From: Ancistrus triradiatus
Taxonomy: Eukaryota > Chordata > Actinopteri > Siluriformes > Loricariidae
Direction: 5' to 3'
Assembly: GCA_025084515.1 (NCBI GenBank)
Contig: JAJAGP010001497.1
Span: 1 to 64,000, forward strand
DNA: 64,000 nt
The notes beneath the pieces are model-generated. The model worked only from the letters and a program-made list of their open reading frames with translations, searched no databases and was not told the DNA's origin. Positions 49,262 to 60,960 of the stretch are shown here, one piece after another. Position numbers and translations under genes: made by a program. The first letter of the stretch is position 1, and each line of letters opens with the position of its first letter.

Positions 49262-49501
49262 TTAGGAACTTTGCATTGCAAGCAAAAATGTTAGCATGTC
49301 AACATGCTCCTGGCTAAAGCTGGCTCTCTTTTTAGAGACTATATTTCCTGCCGCAGAAAATAAACGCTCAGACAGTGTTGAAGTAGCAGGAATGCATAAA
49401 TAGGACTTGGCTAGCCTGGCCAATATAGGATATCTGTCTCTTAACTCCATCACTGTCATTATCCAGCTAACCAGCATCAACCGTGCTATTCCGGTTCGCA
49501 T
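49262..49501 (-). pseudogene. hAT transposase C-terminal dimerisation fragment
   Basis: The minus strand gives YPILARLAKSYLCIPATSTL, then SERLFSAAGNIVSKKRASFS and EHVDMLTFL, the conserved hAT dimerisation block, ending in a stop. The catalytic core is gone, replaced or cut off by the inner element at 49586. Confidence 0.9.
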
Positions 49502-49585
49502 AGTACAAGTGCGCCGTTACGTTTCCTCACTTCAAAATGGAACAAACTCGGGATATTGTTGTGACTTGCGCTGAAACATGTTTTC

Positions 49586-50324
49586 TAGTGATATGTCGGT
49601 CGCGACCGATCCGGCTCTAAGAGCCGGCTCTTTGAGATGAACGACAGGAGCCGGTTCCTGATTGTGAGCCGGTTTATATATTTTTTAATTTATTGTACAT
49701 TCCGACACATTGCTGCTTATTGCACTTCTTGTTAGATGCTAAACTACATGTCGTTGTACTTGTACTTGCACGTGTAATGACAAGAAAGATGAATTATTAA
49801 TCTAATATATATATACATACATACATACAGGCGTTACACAATGAAACTGAAACACCTGTCATTTTAGACCACAATAATTTATTAGTATGGTGTAGGGCCT
49901 CCTTTTGTGGCCAATACAGCGTCAATTCGTCTTGGACATGACATGTACAAGCCCTGCACAGTGGTCAGAGGGATGCTGGTGGAGGAAAACGTTTCCCGAC
50001 TCACTTCTCCAAAACACCCCAAAGTGGCTCAATAATATTTACTATTTACTAATAAACTGGTGACTGTGCAGGCCATGGGAGATGTTCAACTTCACTTTCA
50101 TGTTCATCAAACCATCTGAATTCTGGTATGTCACCCATAATGTTGTGTGCATTGCAATATTTTGAGCAAAACTTTGCTCTTACCCTGCTAATTGAACCTT
50201 CACACTCTGCTCTTACTGATGCAATGTGCAATTAATGAAGATTGGCCACCAGACTGGTCCAATTTAGCCATGAAACCTCCCACAAAAAAATGACAGGTGT
50301 TTCAGTTTCATTGTCTAACCCCTG

Positions 50325-50382
<58 letters not shown>

Positions 50383-50897
50383 CCCCTCAGAGACAATCTT
50401 TTCTAAAACAGGTCAGATCATAACAGAAAGGAGGAGCAGGATCAACCCCTCAAAGATTTTTATCCTTTTTATGCCAATCTTTATTAAAAACTGTAATCTG
50501 GACGCTGCTTTTTTTTTGCACATTTTTATTTAGATTTTGTTGAGTGATGTTTGGTTGATGGTGTCTTGTTTCCCTGTATATAGTTACAAATTTACAAATA
50601 ATACACATAATCAGAGACCCGAGACCAGATTGGACCTGTAATTGAGATGGGTCTTCGTTTTTGTATTTTATTTTACTGTGTTCCATTGTGAGTATATAAA
50701 TAAAAACCATATTAATAATAACAAACATTGGATATTATGTGTTTTTACATTAGTAATTCATTTTACACATAATTTGGTAATAAATTAAGCTACAAACAAA
50801 TCTAAAGAGCCACTTGGGAGCCGAAAGTGCCGGCTCTTTTTTGTGAGCCGAGCCAAAAGAACCGGCTCTCTGAAAAGAGCCGAAATTCCCATCACTA
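49586..50897. mobile_element. Second hAT-like element nested in the first
   Basis: It begins TAGTGATATGTCGG and ends ATTCCCATCACTA. Flanks 49578-49585 and 50898-50905 are both ATGTTTTC, a perfect 8-bp duplication. Subterminal repeats of AGAGCCGGCTC/GAGCCGG type lie at both ends (49615-49670 and 50805-50880). No transposase frame is recognised. Confidence 0.9.
49826..50326. mobile_element. Mariner/Tc1-type non-autonomous element nested in the second hAT
   Basis: The left end CAGGCGTTACACAATGAAAC, then TGAAACACCTGTCATTTTAG, is matched by the inverted right end TGACAGGTGTTTCAGTTTCA, then TTGTCTAACCCCTG. TA dinucleotides flank both ends. An (AT)n expansion at 50323-50380 follows the right end. 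Confidence 0.85.
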
Positions 50898-51417
50898 ATG
50901 TTTTCGTTTCGTTTCGATGGCTGTATCAGCACCGGTCAGATCACTTTTGCAAAGCTTGCATGTTACACATGTTCCTATACTTTTGAGGACTTAAGCCGAA
51001 CTTTCTTCTCTGCGTCGGTCATAATTTATTTAATTCTTAACGCTAACTTATTTTGAAAATTCCGCGTCCGCGCCGGCTCCGCCTCACTCCGTTCAATCGC
51101 TCGTATTGTTTTTTCCAGCATGAAGTGCCGCAAGTAACGTAAGCGGATATGATAAGGCGGGGGACACATAAATCATGTGACACAACGAATCGATAATGAA
51201 ATTCGTTGTCGACACTTTTAATAATCGATTATTATCGATTTTATCGATTCGTTGTTGCAGCCCTAAATAGAATGTTTCTTTAATTTATCTTATTTATTTA
51301 CATATTTTTGAAATTATCTTTCTGTTTTATGTGCCATTTTTTAATGGCTAAGATGCCCTGAAATAACTTTTTTACATGCTGTAAGATAATCTTAGATCAA
51401 ATAAATCGTTGTTAAAA

Positions 51418-51464
<47 letters not shown>

Positions 51465-51626
51465 ACAACTAATAAGCGGCTATGGGCAATACTGGGTGGG
51501 ATCACAGGTGCTGTTGGTGTTTAAACCCTAACTATAGCATTTAGCAAACAGACAGGAGGAGCTTCTACAGACCCCCCTCACCTGTGCTGCAGCTCTTCTG
51601 ATCTAACACTAAATATGGGAACTCAC

Positions 51627-54600
51627 CTGTGTCTCCTGCTGTCTGTTCCGTCCTGTTTGTCCCTCTCTGCTTCCTGTCCGTCCTCATCTCTGTGGTGTAG
51701 AATGAAATCAGACAGACGCTGTGTTCCAATCTGATAACAGTTCCATAAGTAGGCAGCATTTTTAGGGAACAGAGATAAAGCCTGTCCTATTCTATAGGGG
51801 GAATTATTCTGGATGGATCTGTAGGGGGCGACATTCCTCCCTCTAAAAACCATTAATCTGGGGCAGTTAGGTGTGTGTGTTTGGATGAGTGTGTGTTTGG
51901 ATGAGTGTGTGTGTGTGTGTGAGTACCTCTGTATCTCCAGCAGATGAACACAATGAGTCCCAGCAGCAGCAGCAGCAGCAGCAGACCCCCCACAGCAGCA
52001 CCGATGATGATGATGCTGTGCTTTTCAGACCCGGCTGGATCTGTGTGTGAGAGAGGAGCAGTCAGAGGGTTACATGCAGATAGAAGTGTGTGTTTGTTAC
52101 ACTATTATTATATATTACACTATGGCTTATAAAGGGGCGGAGTCACATCCTTGGAACACAACAGCTCCATCTATAGATTTAGAACGGAATGGATGGTTAC
52201 TGAGTTGAGGAGACGTAGCTGCTTCGGGTTCTCCATTGGTCCTCGGCCTGGATGTGGAAGATCTAGTTGGGTTTAGTGTTTAGTTTGTGTTTGTGTGTTT
52301 CTTAGTATAAATCCCTTCATGTTTAAGCTGTACTAATAAAGGTGATTCAGTACGATGTGTATTATGTTTGTGGTACCTGAGGAAGGTTTATTTGGAGATG
52401 TTTGAGCTGTAGTTCCTTTGGTTGCTGGATTGGAGGTTGGAGGCTGAGGTTTAAGTGGAGCTTCTGTAAGAAGAGAAATATCTGATAAGTGGTTAGTAAT
52501 GAAGGTTTAGTGAATAATCCAGTTTGTTCCATATTTATTATGTTTCTTCATTTTGGATTGTGGATTTCTTTTGTGTTGCTCTGTCTGTCTCTATTCTGAT
52601 CCTGATATGTACTCTGGATACAAATCCAGAACTCTTTACTATTTATTTATTTAATTACACAGATTGTACAATGCGGCAAAAAAGTATTTAGTCCACCACT
52701 GATTGTGCATGTTCTCCTACTTAGAAAGATGAGAGAGGTCTGTAATTTTCATCATAGCTACACTTCAACTATGAGAGACAAACTAAGAAAAAAAATCCAA
52801 GAAATCACAATGTAGGATTTTTAAAGAATTTAATTGTAAATTATGGTGGGAAGTAAGTATTTGGTCAATAACAAAAGTTCAACTCAATATTTTGTAACAT
52901 AACCTTTGTTGGCAATGACAGAGGTCAAACATTTCATGTAAGTCTTCACCAGATTGGCACACACTGTAGCTGGTATTTTGGCCCATTCCTCCATGCAGAT
53001 CTCCTCTAGAGCAGTGATGTTTTTTTGGCAACACAGACTTTCAACTCCCTCCATACATTTTCTATGGGGCTGAGGTCTGGAGACTGGCTAGGCCACTCCA
53101 GGACCTTGCAATGCTTTTTACGGAGCCACTCCTTCATTGCCCGAGCGGTGTGTTTGGGATCATTGCCATGCTGGAAGACCCAGCCACGTTCCATCTTCAA
53201 TGCTCTCACTGATGGAAGGAGGTTTTGGCTTAAAACTGTTCACGATACATGGCCCCGTTCATTCTTCCCTTAACATGGATCAGTCGTCCTGTCCCCTCTG
53301 CAGAAAAACAGCCCCAAAGCATGATGTTTCCACCCCCATGCTTCACAGTAGGTATGGTGTTCTTGGGATGCAACTCAGCATTCTTCTTCCTCCAAACATG
53401 GCGAGTTGAGTTTTTAACAAAAAGTTCTATTTTGGTTTCATCTGACCACATGATATTCTCCCAATCCTCTTGATCATCCATATGCTCTCTGCCAAACTTT
53501 AGATGGGCCTGGACATGTACTGGCTTAAGCAGGGGGGCATGCCTGGCACTGCAGGATCTGAGTCCCTCTCGGCTTAGTGTGTTACTGATGGTATCCTTTG
53601 TTACTTTGGCCCCAGCTCTCTGCAGGTCATTCATCAGGTCCCTCTGTGTAGTTCTGGGATTTTTGCTCACCGTTCTCATGATCATTTTGACCCCACAGGA
53701 TGAGATCTTGTGTGGGGCCCCAGATCGAGGGAGGTTATCAATGGCCTTGTATGTCTTCCATTTTCTTACAATGGCTCCCACAGTTGATTTATGCACACCA
53801 ACCTGCTTGCCTATTGTAGATTCACTCTTCCCAGCCTGCTGCAGGCCTACAATTTTCTTCCTGGTGTCCTTCGACCGCTCTTTGGTCTTGGCCATGGTTG
53901 AGTTTGGAGTCTGACTGTTTGAGGCTGTGGACAGGTGTCTTTTATACAGATAACGAGGTCAAACAGGTGCCATTAATACAGGTAACGAGTGGAGGACAAA
54001 AGAGCTTCTTAAAGAAGAAGTTACAGGTCTGTGAGAGCCAGAAATCTTGCTTGTTTGGTGGTGACCAAATACTTATTTTCCACCATGATTTACAATTGGA
54101 ACCAAGATGGTGGCGCGCAAGTGTGCAGCAGCTTTAAGCTTTCCCGTGTGGTGTTTGTTATATTGTTGTGGTTTGTGTTAGTTTTTTCCTTCCTTTGTTT
54201 TATGTCAAACTAAGCGTACGTACGACCGATGGGATTTAATCAATATTGGTATGCAAAAGAGATCGGTTGTTACAAGTGACTTTCTTCAGCTACATAACAT
54301 ACCGAGAACACCGGCTCAGCCGACAGGAACAAGTGTTGGCTAAACCATAGATAAGCTTCCACCCAACTCGGAAAGAGTGAAGGGAATTATAATTATATCT
54401 ATTGTAATTTCTATTTTTAGAGATTTGTGTCACTCTAAGAACCAGGGCTTTGGCGCTATGCTGTGCACTTTGGAGCCGCGATACAGCGTCCTGTCTCAGA
54501 GATATTTCATGCTAACCATCTGCTAGATTTGAAAAGACTGACATCGTCTCCCATCTAAAGCCACGTCCCAGAGTTTTTAGTTACAGACTCTGATTTTATA

Positions 54601-57600
54601 AAGGCTGCAGATCTTACATGGTCACTATTTACTAAACTGAAACTCCATTCCTTTAGAGATTATGATTATTATCAAATCTCTATTAAACACACATCTGAAA
54701 ATAATAATTAATCAGTAAATAAAAAACAGCATCATCTGTAAAATACACTGTAAAATAAACAATGTGGCTTCTTCAGTCCTGTGATGGGATCTTAAGGTCA
54801 AATGGAAACACATTTGACATTTCATTACATTTCTATGTTATTTCAGTGTTTGAAACTGATATTTTTGGTCTTACACTTTGGAGTGCAGTAATTTATATCA
54901 AACTCTGATCATCTATAAAACAGCTAATTTAGAAATAAATGTTAGACAGTCAAATGAAGTGTTTCCATTATTTGCTCAGATCCCTGTAGATCTAAAACCT
55001 ACTGACCTGTAAAAATCACCTCCACCTCTAACATCCACATCCACATGGAACAGAGAGAGAGAGAGCGCCACCTATTGGTTATACACAGTGTGCACCTTTA
55101 CCTCTAACATCCACATCCACATGGAACAGAGAGAGAGCGCCACGTATTGGTTATACAAAATGTGCACCTTTACCTCCATCATCCACATCCACATGAAATA
55201 AAGAGAGAGCGCCACCTATTGGTTATACACAATGTGCACTTTGACCTCTAACATCCACATCCACATGGAATAGAGGGAGAGAGAGAGTGCCACCTATTTG
55301 TTATACACAATGTGCACCTCACTGTCTGCATGAGCTGAGACTTAAAGACTGTCAATAAAAACTAATTATGTCTCTAATTAGCCTGACTTAAGACAGTGAT
55401 CCTGATCCTCTCTCCTGATTTTATTCCCACATTATAGATGTACAGTGGGGCAAAAAAGTATTTAGTCAGCCACTGATTGTGCAAGTTCTCCAACTTAGAA
55501 AGATGAGAGAGGTCTGTAATTTACATCATAGCTACACTTCAACTATGAGAGACAAAATGAGAAAATAAAAATCCAGGAAATCACATTGTAGGATTTCTAA
55601 ATAATTTAATTGTAAATCATGGTGGAAAATAAGTATTTGGTCACCCACAAACACTCACAGACCTGTAACTTCTTCTGTAAGAAGCTCTTCTGTCCTCCAC
55701 TCGTTACCTGTATTAATGGCACCTGTTTGACCTCATTTACCTGTATAAAAAGACACCTGCCCACAGCCTCAAACAGGTCAGACTCCAAACTCAACCATGG
55801 CCAAGACCAAGAGCTGTCGAAGGACACAGGAAGAAAATTGTAGACCTGCACCAGGGCTGGGAAGGGTGAATCTACAATAGGCAAGCAGGTTGGTGTGAAT
55901 AAATCAACTGTGGGAGCAACTGTAAGAAAATGGAAGACATACAAGACCATTGATAATCTCCCTTGATCTGGGGCTCCATGCAAGATCTCATCCCGTGGCT
56001 CAAATGATCATGAGAAATGGTGAGCAAAAAAAATCCCAGAACTACACGGAGGGACCTGGATGAATGACCTGCCAGAGATCTGGGGACCAAAGTAACAAAG
56101 GCTACCATCAGTAACACACTACGCCGAGAGGGACTCAGATCCCGCAGTGCCCGTCTGAAGTTTGGCAGAGAGCATATGGATGATCCAGAAGAGGATTGGG
56201 AGAATATCATGTGGTCAGATGAAACCAAAATAGAACTTTTGGTAAAAACTCAACTGGAAGAAGGAAAGAAAGAATGTTGAGTTGCATCCCAAGAACACCA
56301 TACCTACTGTGAAGCATGGGGGTGGGGGAAACAATCAATGCTTTGGGGCTGTTTTTCTGCAGAGGTCACAGGATGACTGATCCGTGGTAAGGGAAGAATG
56401 AACGGGGCCATGTATCGTGAGATTTTAAGCCAAAACCTCCTTCCATCAGTGAGAGCATTGAAGATGGAACGTGGCTGGGGCTTCCAGCATGGCAATGATC
56501 CCAAACACACCGCTCGGGCAATGAAGGAGTGGCTCCGTAAAAGCATTTCAAGGTCCTAGAGTGACCTAGCCAGTCTCCAGACCTCAACCCCATAGAACAT
56601 TTGGGGAGGGAGTTGAAAGTCTGTGTTGCCCCAAAACATCACTGCTCTAGAGGAGATCTGCATGGAGGAATGGGATAAAATACCAGCTACAGTGTGTGCC
56701 AACCTGGTGAAGACTTACAGGAAACGTTTGACCTCTGTCATTGCCAACAAAGGTTACAAAGTATTAAGTTGAACCAAATTTATTGACCAAGTACTTATTT
56801 TTCACCATAATTTACAATTAAATTCTTTAAAAATCAAAAACAATGTGATTTCTTGGATTTTTGTTTTCATTTTGTCTCTCATAATTGAAGTGTAGCTATG
56901 ATGAAAATTACAGACCTCTCTCATCTTTCTAAGTAGGAGAACTTACACAATCAGTGGCTGACTAAATAATTTTTTGCCCCACTGTATGTGTGAGGGTGAA
57001 ATCTCTTAAAGTGGTTTGGTGTAAGGCAGACACAGAGATCCCCAAAATCTACAAGCAGAACAAAACCAAACAAAAAGATGATTGATAATCGATTAATAAC
57101 AGCTTTATGAATCATAATCAAATCGTGAGCTGTCTAGAGATTTGCTTACATTTCAGAGGTCTGTCATGTGATTATTAATTGATTATCGCTGATCTTTTAG
57201 TTTCTATACAGGGTTTCTTTTTGAGGATTTTATTTCTGTTATATTTATATTAAATTTACATTCATACACAGAAAATTCAGGCTGAATTTCTTCAGTTTAA
57301 TTCTTGATATGAGAAAATATTTATAATAAGAATAAAAATCATACTTTACCTTTAACATAGAGTCTGATGTCTTTGTCCACAAAATATCTGTCAGAGCACC
57401 TGTACCATCCTTCATCCTCTTCGGTCAGGTCTGATATGATTAGAGAGAAATTTCCTGGAGATTGATCTTTAACGAGCTGAAATCTGTTTCTGTACGGCTC
57501 AGTATCAGGAAGTATCTCTGTCCAGTTGGAATTATGGTTCTTCTTCCAGGTAACTTCCTCAGGTTTGGTCTGTAGATCAGTGCAGTAACAGGGCAGCAGT

Positions 57601-57862
57601 ACTGAACTTCCTGTGGATGCAGTGAAGGGTTGTACCTCCTGGTTACCTTCCAGTTTGCAGGCTACAGAAACACCAGTTAATGTTCTTCATTATTAAACCT
57701 CCCTGTACATGTGGATGTTTGATTTCTCACAATACAGATCATCTTCATCTTCTCCTGCTGCTTTAAGAGCATTTATAATAAACACAGTTTCCTAAATGAG
57801 GGCTGAGAGCACAGTGCAAGCTGTAACCACATGATTTTACTGCATAGGACATCTAACCACAA

Positions 57863-57902
<40 letters not shown>

Positions 57903-58905
57903 GCTGTGCTGTCATTTCCTCTTTTAATAAGTAAAGAATCACACGTAGTTCCTTCTATCTTACTACATACAGTGGGGCAAAAAAGTATATAGTCAACCAC
58001 TGATTGTGCAAGTTCTCCTACTTAGAAAGCTGAGAGAGGTCTGTAATTTTCATCATAGGTACACTTCAACTATGAGAGACAAAATGAGAAAAAAATCCAG
58101 GAAATCCCATTGTAGGATTTTTAAAGAACTTAATTGTAAATCATGGTGGAAAATAAGTATTTGGTCAGCTCTTCTGTCCTCCAATCATTACCTGTATTAA
58201 TGGCACCTGTTTGATCTTGTTACCTGTATAAAAGACACCTGCCCACAGCCTCAAACAGTCAGACTCCAAACTCAACCATGGCCAAGACCAAAGAGCTGTC
58301 GAAGGACACCAAGAAGAAAATTGTAGACCTTCATCAGGCTGGGAAGAGTGAATCTACAATAGGCAAGCAGGTTGGTGTGAATAAATCAACTGTGGGAGCA
58401 ATTGTAAGAAAATGGAAGCCATACAAGACCATTGATAATCTCCCTCGGTCTGGGGAAAATTACAAACATCTCTCATCTTTCTAAGTAAAAGAACTTCACA
58501 ATCAGTGGCTAGCTAAATACTTTTTTGCCCCACTGTAAATATATCTCTATCATATCTATACTTTATATATCCTGAAACATGTGATTTTGAAAATTATTCT
58601 CATACATCAATCCATTTATTTTCCATAAATGTTTATTTCTTCAGAAAGATCTAGAAGAGGTAAGAAAGCCCCGCCCCTACACAGCGCTGCTCCACTTTCT
58701 GATGGGAGGGCAGTGAGGGACAGAAGCATGTGGTGGATGTACGGAGCTTTATCAATCACAAGCTAACATTAGCTGTCTGATTAATGCAGCCCCAACAACA
58801 GTGCTTTTAAAGATGTGTAAGAATTGAGTTTCTATAAAACAGATTAGTGAACTGACCTGCAGTAAGATGAAGGCCTGTCAGGAAGAGAAGGAAACCCAGT
58901 TGCAT
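51627..58905 (-). CDS. Single-V-domain immunoglobulin receptor, type I membrane protein (gene A)
   Basis: Exons on the minus strand are 58857-58905 (signal peptide MQLGFLLFLTGLHLTA), 57350-57661 (V domain), 52377-52463 (stalk), 51927-52040 (membrane) and 51627-51689 (tail). The V domain reads ACKLEGNQEVQPFTASTGSS, LLPCYCTDLQTKPEEVTWKK and EEDEGWYRCSDRYF, with both cysteines and the core Trp. The stalk is KAPLKPQPPTSNPATKGTT. The membrane segment is SIIIIGAAVGGLLLLLLLLG, then LIVFICWRYR. The tail is basic and polar (MRTDRKQRGTNRTEQTAGDT); without the last splice it would stop at 51565 after PYLVLDQKSCS. Two Tc1 copies and a minisatellite lie between the V and stalk exons, so joining the halves into one gene is inference from the gene B layout. 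The long V-to-stalk gap (4.9 kb) is the main doubt. Confidence 0.65.
52667..54097 (-). mobile_element. Tc1 element, right end missing
   Basis: It starts TACAATGCGGCAAAAAAGTA (terminal repeat with point changes) and runs to TTTACAATT at 54097. There it is cut off and joined to an L1-like 5' end. Its transposase is listed separately. Confidence 0.9.
53006..53895 (-). pseudogene. Tc1 transposase with two frameshifts
   Basis: The ATG at 53895 opens a 221-codon frame: MAKTKERSKDTRKKIVGLQQ, the GRPR-like linker region, the first catalytic Asp in MWSDETKIELF, and GGGNIMLWGCFSAEG. A frameshift near 53220 leads to a second frame with FQHGNDPKHTARAMKEWL (second Asp) and PSQSPDLSPIENVWRELK (catalytic Glu). 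A second frameshift near 53020 loses the C-terminus. All three DDE residues are present but not in one frame. Confidence 0.9.
54098..54560 (+). mobile_element. 5' fragment of an L1-like LINE
   Basis: AACCAAGATGGTGGCGCGCA is typical of LINE leaders. A short coding stretch follows (LINIGMQKRSVVTSDFLQLH, then NIPRTPAQPTG). It interrupts the Tc1 copy; its 3' limit is unclear. Confidence 0.45.
55015..55330 (+). repeat. Minisatellite, about four units of 70-78 bp
   Basis: Each unit reads TAACATCCACATCCACATGG, an (AG)n run of variable length, GCGCCACCTATTGGTTATAC and AATGTGCACCTTTACC. It lies in the long intron of receptor gene A. Confidence 0.92.
55441..56986 (+). mobile_element. Full-length but decayed Tc1 element (1.55 kb)
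   Basis: Terminal repeats TACAGTGGGGCAAAAAAGTA and TTTTTTGCCCCACTGTA border the element. Transposase sequence starts at 55797 (ATGGCCAAGACCAAG) with an early base loss. It continues with many frameshifts through ATGTGGTCAGATGAAACC (first Asp region) and GGCAATGATCCCAAACACAC (second Asp region). It is inverted relative to the copy at 52667. Confidence 0.93.
57968..58537 (+). mobile_element. Internally deleted Tc1 element (570 bp)
   Basis: Both terminal repeats are present (TACAGTGGGGCAAAAAAGTA and TTTTTTGCCCCACTGTA). The middle, from about codon 60 of the transposase to near the right end, has been lost. It lies between the signal-peptide and V exons of receptor gene A. Confidence 0.93.
58278..58484 (+). 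CDS. Truncated Tc1 transposase, DNA-binding part only (68 aa)
   Basis: The open frame MAKTKELSKDTKKKIVDLHQ, then AGKSESTIGKQVGVNKSTVG, covers the first helix-turn-helix of the paired-like DNA-binding domain. It runs into NLPRSG and then a novel tail (ENYKHLSSF) after the deletion junction. It has no catalytic residues. If made, it could bind Tc1 ends; expression is unknown. Confidence 0.6.
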   Translation: MAKTKELSKDTKKKIVDLHQAGKSESTIGKQVGVNKSTVGAIVRKWKPYKTIDNLPRSGENYKHLSSF

Positions 58906-59120
58906 TCTTACTGAGGATCCAAACCTGAATGGTTCATCTACAGAGATCATGAACAGCACCTGTACAACTGCTGCACCGGGTCTGAATGGGATGAACACAG
59001 CCTAAAGTCCCCATCAGACACGGAAATAGTGCTGCTTTAGTGCTTGCTCATCCTCCAGCAGCTCAGGCAGGATGTCCAAACTTAGCATCAGGTGGTTTAA
59101 CCACAGGAAGTGAAACAGAA

Positions 59121-60960
59121 CGCTTTAGTCAAATCAAGTCAACTCAAGTAGTTTTATTGTCAATTCTGCATATATCCAAGACATACAGAGAATCGAAAGT
59201 ACGTTACTCTCTTACCCACGTTACACAAAATAATAAATATTAAAGATGGTTAAACTAAACTAAGTGAACTAAACTAAGAATATAATATATGACAATTAAC
59301 ATTTAACAGAAAAGACACTACAGACATGAACAAATGCAGACATGATGTGTAAACAGTGGTCATGTTACAGTTGGTGCTGAAAAGATTGGAGAGACAGTAC
59401 CAGTGCAATCAGGACTGGTATGAAAGGACAGTAGTGCAAATAAAAGAGTGCAAATAAAAGAGGTATTCAGCTTGAAGGCTGGTTAAAGTGATATGGTCCA
59501 TAATAGTCCTATTATCAGTTGTTTACAGTCTTTATCAGTTATTGGAGGCTGGTTAGAGTGATCGGTGAACGACAGCTCTTTATCGGTTCTGTGCAGTTCC
59601 TTATTAGTGTGTGCAGGAGAGCAGAAGGGGGAGGTGGGGCAGAGTAGGGAGAGAGTTCAGCTTCCTAACAGCCTGATGGATGGAGCTGACCCTCAGTCTG
59701 CTGGTCCTAGCCCTGAGACTACGAAATCTTCTCCCGGATGGCATTAAGCTGAAGAAGCTGTGTAGTGGGTGGCTGGGATCCCCAGCCAAGCAGAGGGCTT
59801 TTTGTGTGTAAGGGCGAGAGTTGTATAATTCTTGAAGGCAGGGGAGAGAGGTGCCAATAATCTTCTCAGCCGTTCTCCGATACGCTTGAGGTCATACGGC
59901 AGGATGCTGTGCAGTGCTCCACTACCACGCAGTGAACAGCTATCGAATGCCTTCGATGGCCCCCCTGTAGAATGTGGGCATGATGGGGAGGGGACTCTTG
60001 CGCTTCTTAGCTACGAAGAAAGTAGAGCCGCTGGTGGGCCTTCTGGCCAATGATGGCAGTTTTGGTGGTCCCAGGAGAGGTCTCTTGATGTGACACCCAG
60101 ACCTTGGTGCTACTCCGCCTCTCCACCGCAAGCCCCATTAATGGTTAGAGGAGCATGCTGTGTTGAGTTTTCTCCTTAAGTCCACACCAATCTCTTGGTC
60201 TTCTCTGTGTTCAGATAGAGATTGTTATTTTGCACTCAAGAGGCAGCTGGCTCACCTCGCTCCTATAGTGTGGCCTCATCCTTGTTGCTGATGAGGCCTA
60301 CCACAGTCGTATTTCATAGTCCTCTGCAAACTTAATGAAGAGGTTGGAGGAGTGTGATGGAGAGCATCATGGGTTAGCAGAGGAACAGAAGGGGAATCAG
60401 CACACACCTTGGGTGCTCCAGTGTTTGAGAGTGATGGTGCTGGACGACTTTCTGCAACTCGTACTTCCTGTGGTCTGCCGGTCGGAAGTCAAGTCAGCCA
60501 GTTGCACAATGGACGTTTCAGGCCAGCTGTCCAGTTTTGTGACGAGCTTTGAGGGATGATGTGTTAAATCCCCCAGCCGACTAAGTCAATGAAGAGCATT
60601 CTGACGTAGGTGTCTTTTTTTATGCCAGGTGGTACGGTCTGCGTGAGAGCAGTGGAGACAGCATCATCAGTCGAGCGATTTGACCGATATGCAAACTGGT
60701 AGGGGTCCAGGGAGGGGGGAAGGGAGGATCTGATGTGTTGCATGACTAGCCGCTCGAAGCACTTCATGAGGATGGAGGTGAGTGCAACCGGTCGGTAGTC
60801 GTTGAAACAGGAAGGTGATGACTTTTTCGGGACAGGGATTATGGTGGTGGCTTTGAAACATGTGGGGACCACAGTCTGACTCAGTGAGGTGTTATAGATG
60901 TCCGAATATACCTCTGCTAGTTCGCCAGCACAGCCCTTCAACACACGACCAGGTATGTTT
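59121..60960 (-). mobile_element. LINE copy (L2/Rex-like), inserted upstream of receptor gene A
   Basis: The minus strand carries reverse-transcriptase sequence at 60564-60960, then frameshifted parts. The C-terminal end of ORF2 is at about 59604-59789 (HPLHSFFSLMPSGRRFRSLR, then ARTSRLRVSSIHQAVRKLNS). The 3' tail with AGTAGTTTTATTGTCAATTC ends near 59121. Sequence on both sides is continuous in receptor gene B (45775-45820), which lacks the insert. Confidence 0.8.
60564..60960 (-). pseudogene. LINE reverse-transcriptase fragment
   Basis: The minus strand reads VLKGCAGELAEVYSDIYNTS, IIPVPKKSSPSCFNDYRPVA, LTSILMKCFERLVMQHIRSS and DPYQFAYRSNRSTDDAVSTA. These are the first four reverse-transcriptase blocks. 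It ends at LFIDLVGWGI after a frameshift where the F-D-S-F block should be. Confidence 0.9.

Larger units (their letters stand above)
48969..51265. mobile_element. hAT transposon (outer), with perfect 8-bp target duplication
   Basis: Ends are TAGGGCTGCAACTAACGATT and AATCGATTCGTTGTTGCAG-type with CCCTA at 51261-51265, forming inverted repeats rich in TCGATTAA. The 8-bp flanks 48961-48968 and 51266-51273 are both AATAGAAT. It sits in the 3' part of the L1-like LINE. Confidence 0.93.

Noticed and set aside
55015..55330. CRISPR-like regular spacing of repeats
   Set aside because: The units are contiguous with no unique spacers and the genome is eukaryotic; it is a minisatellite.
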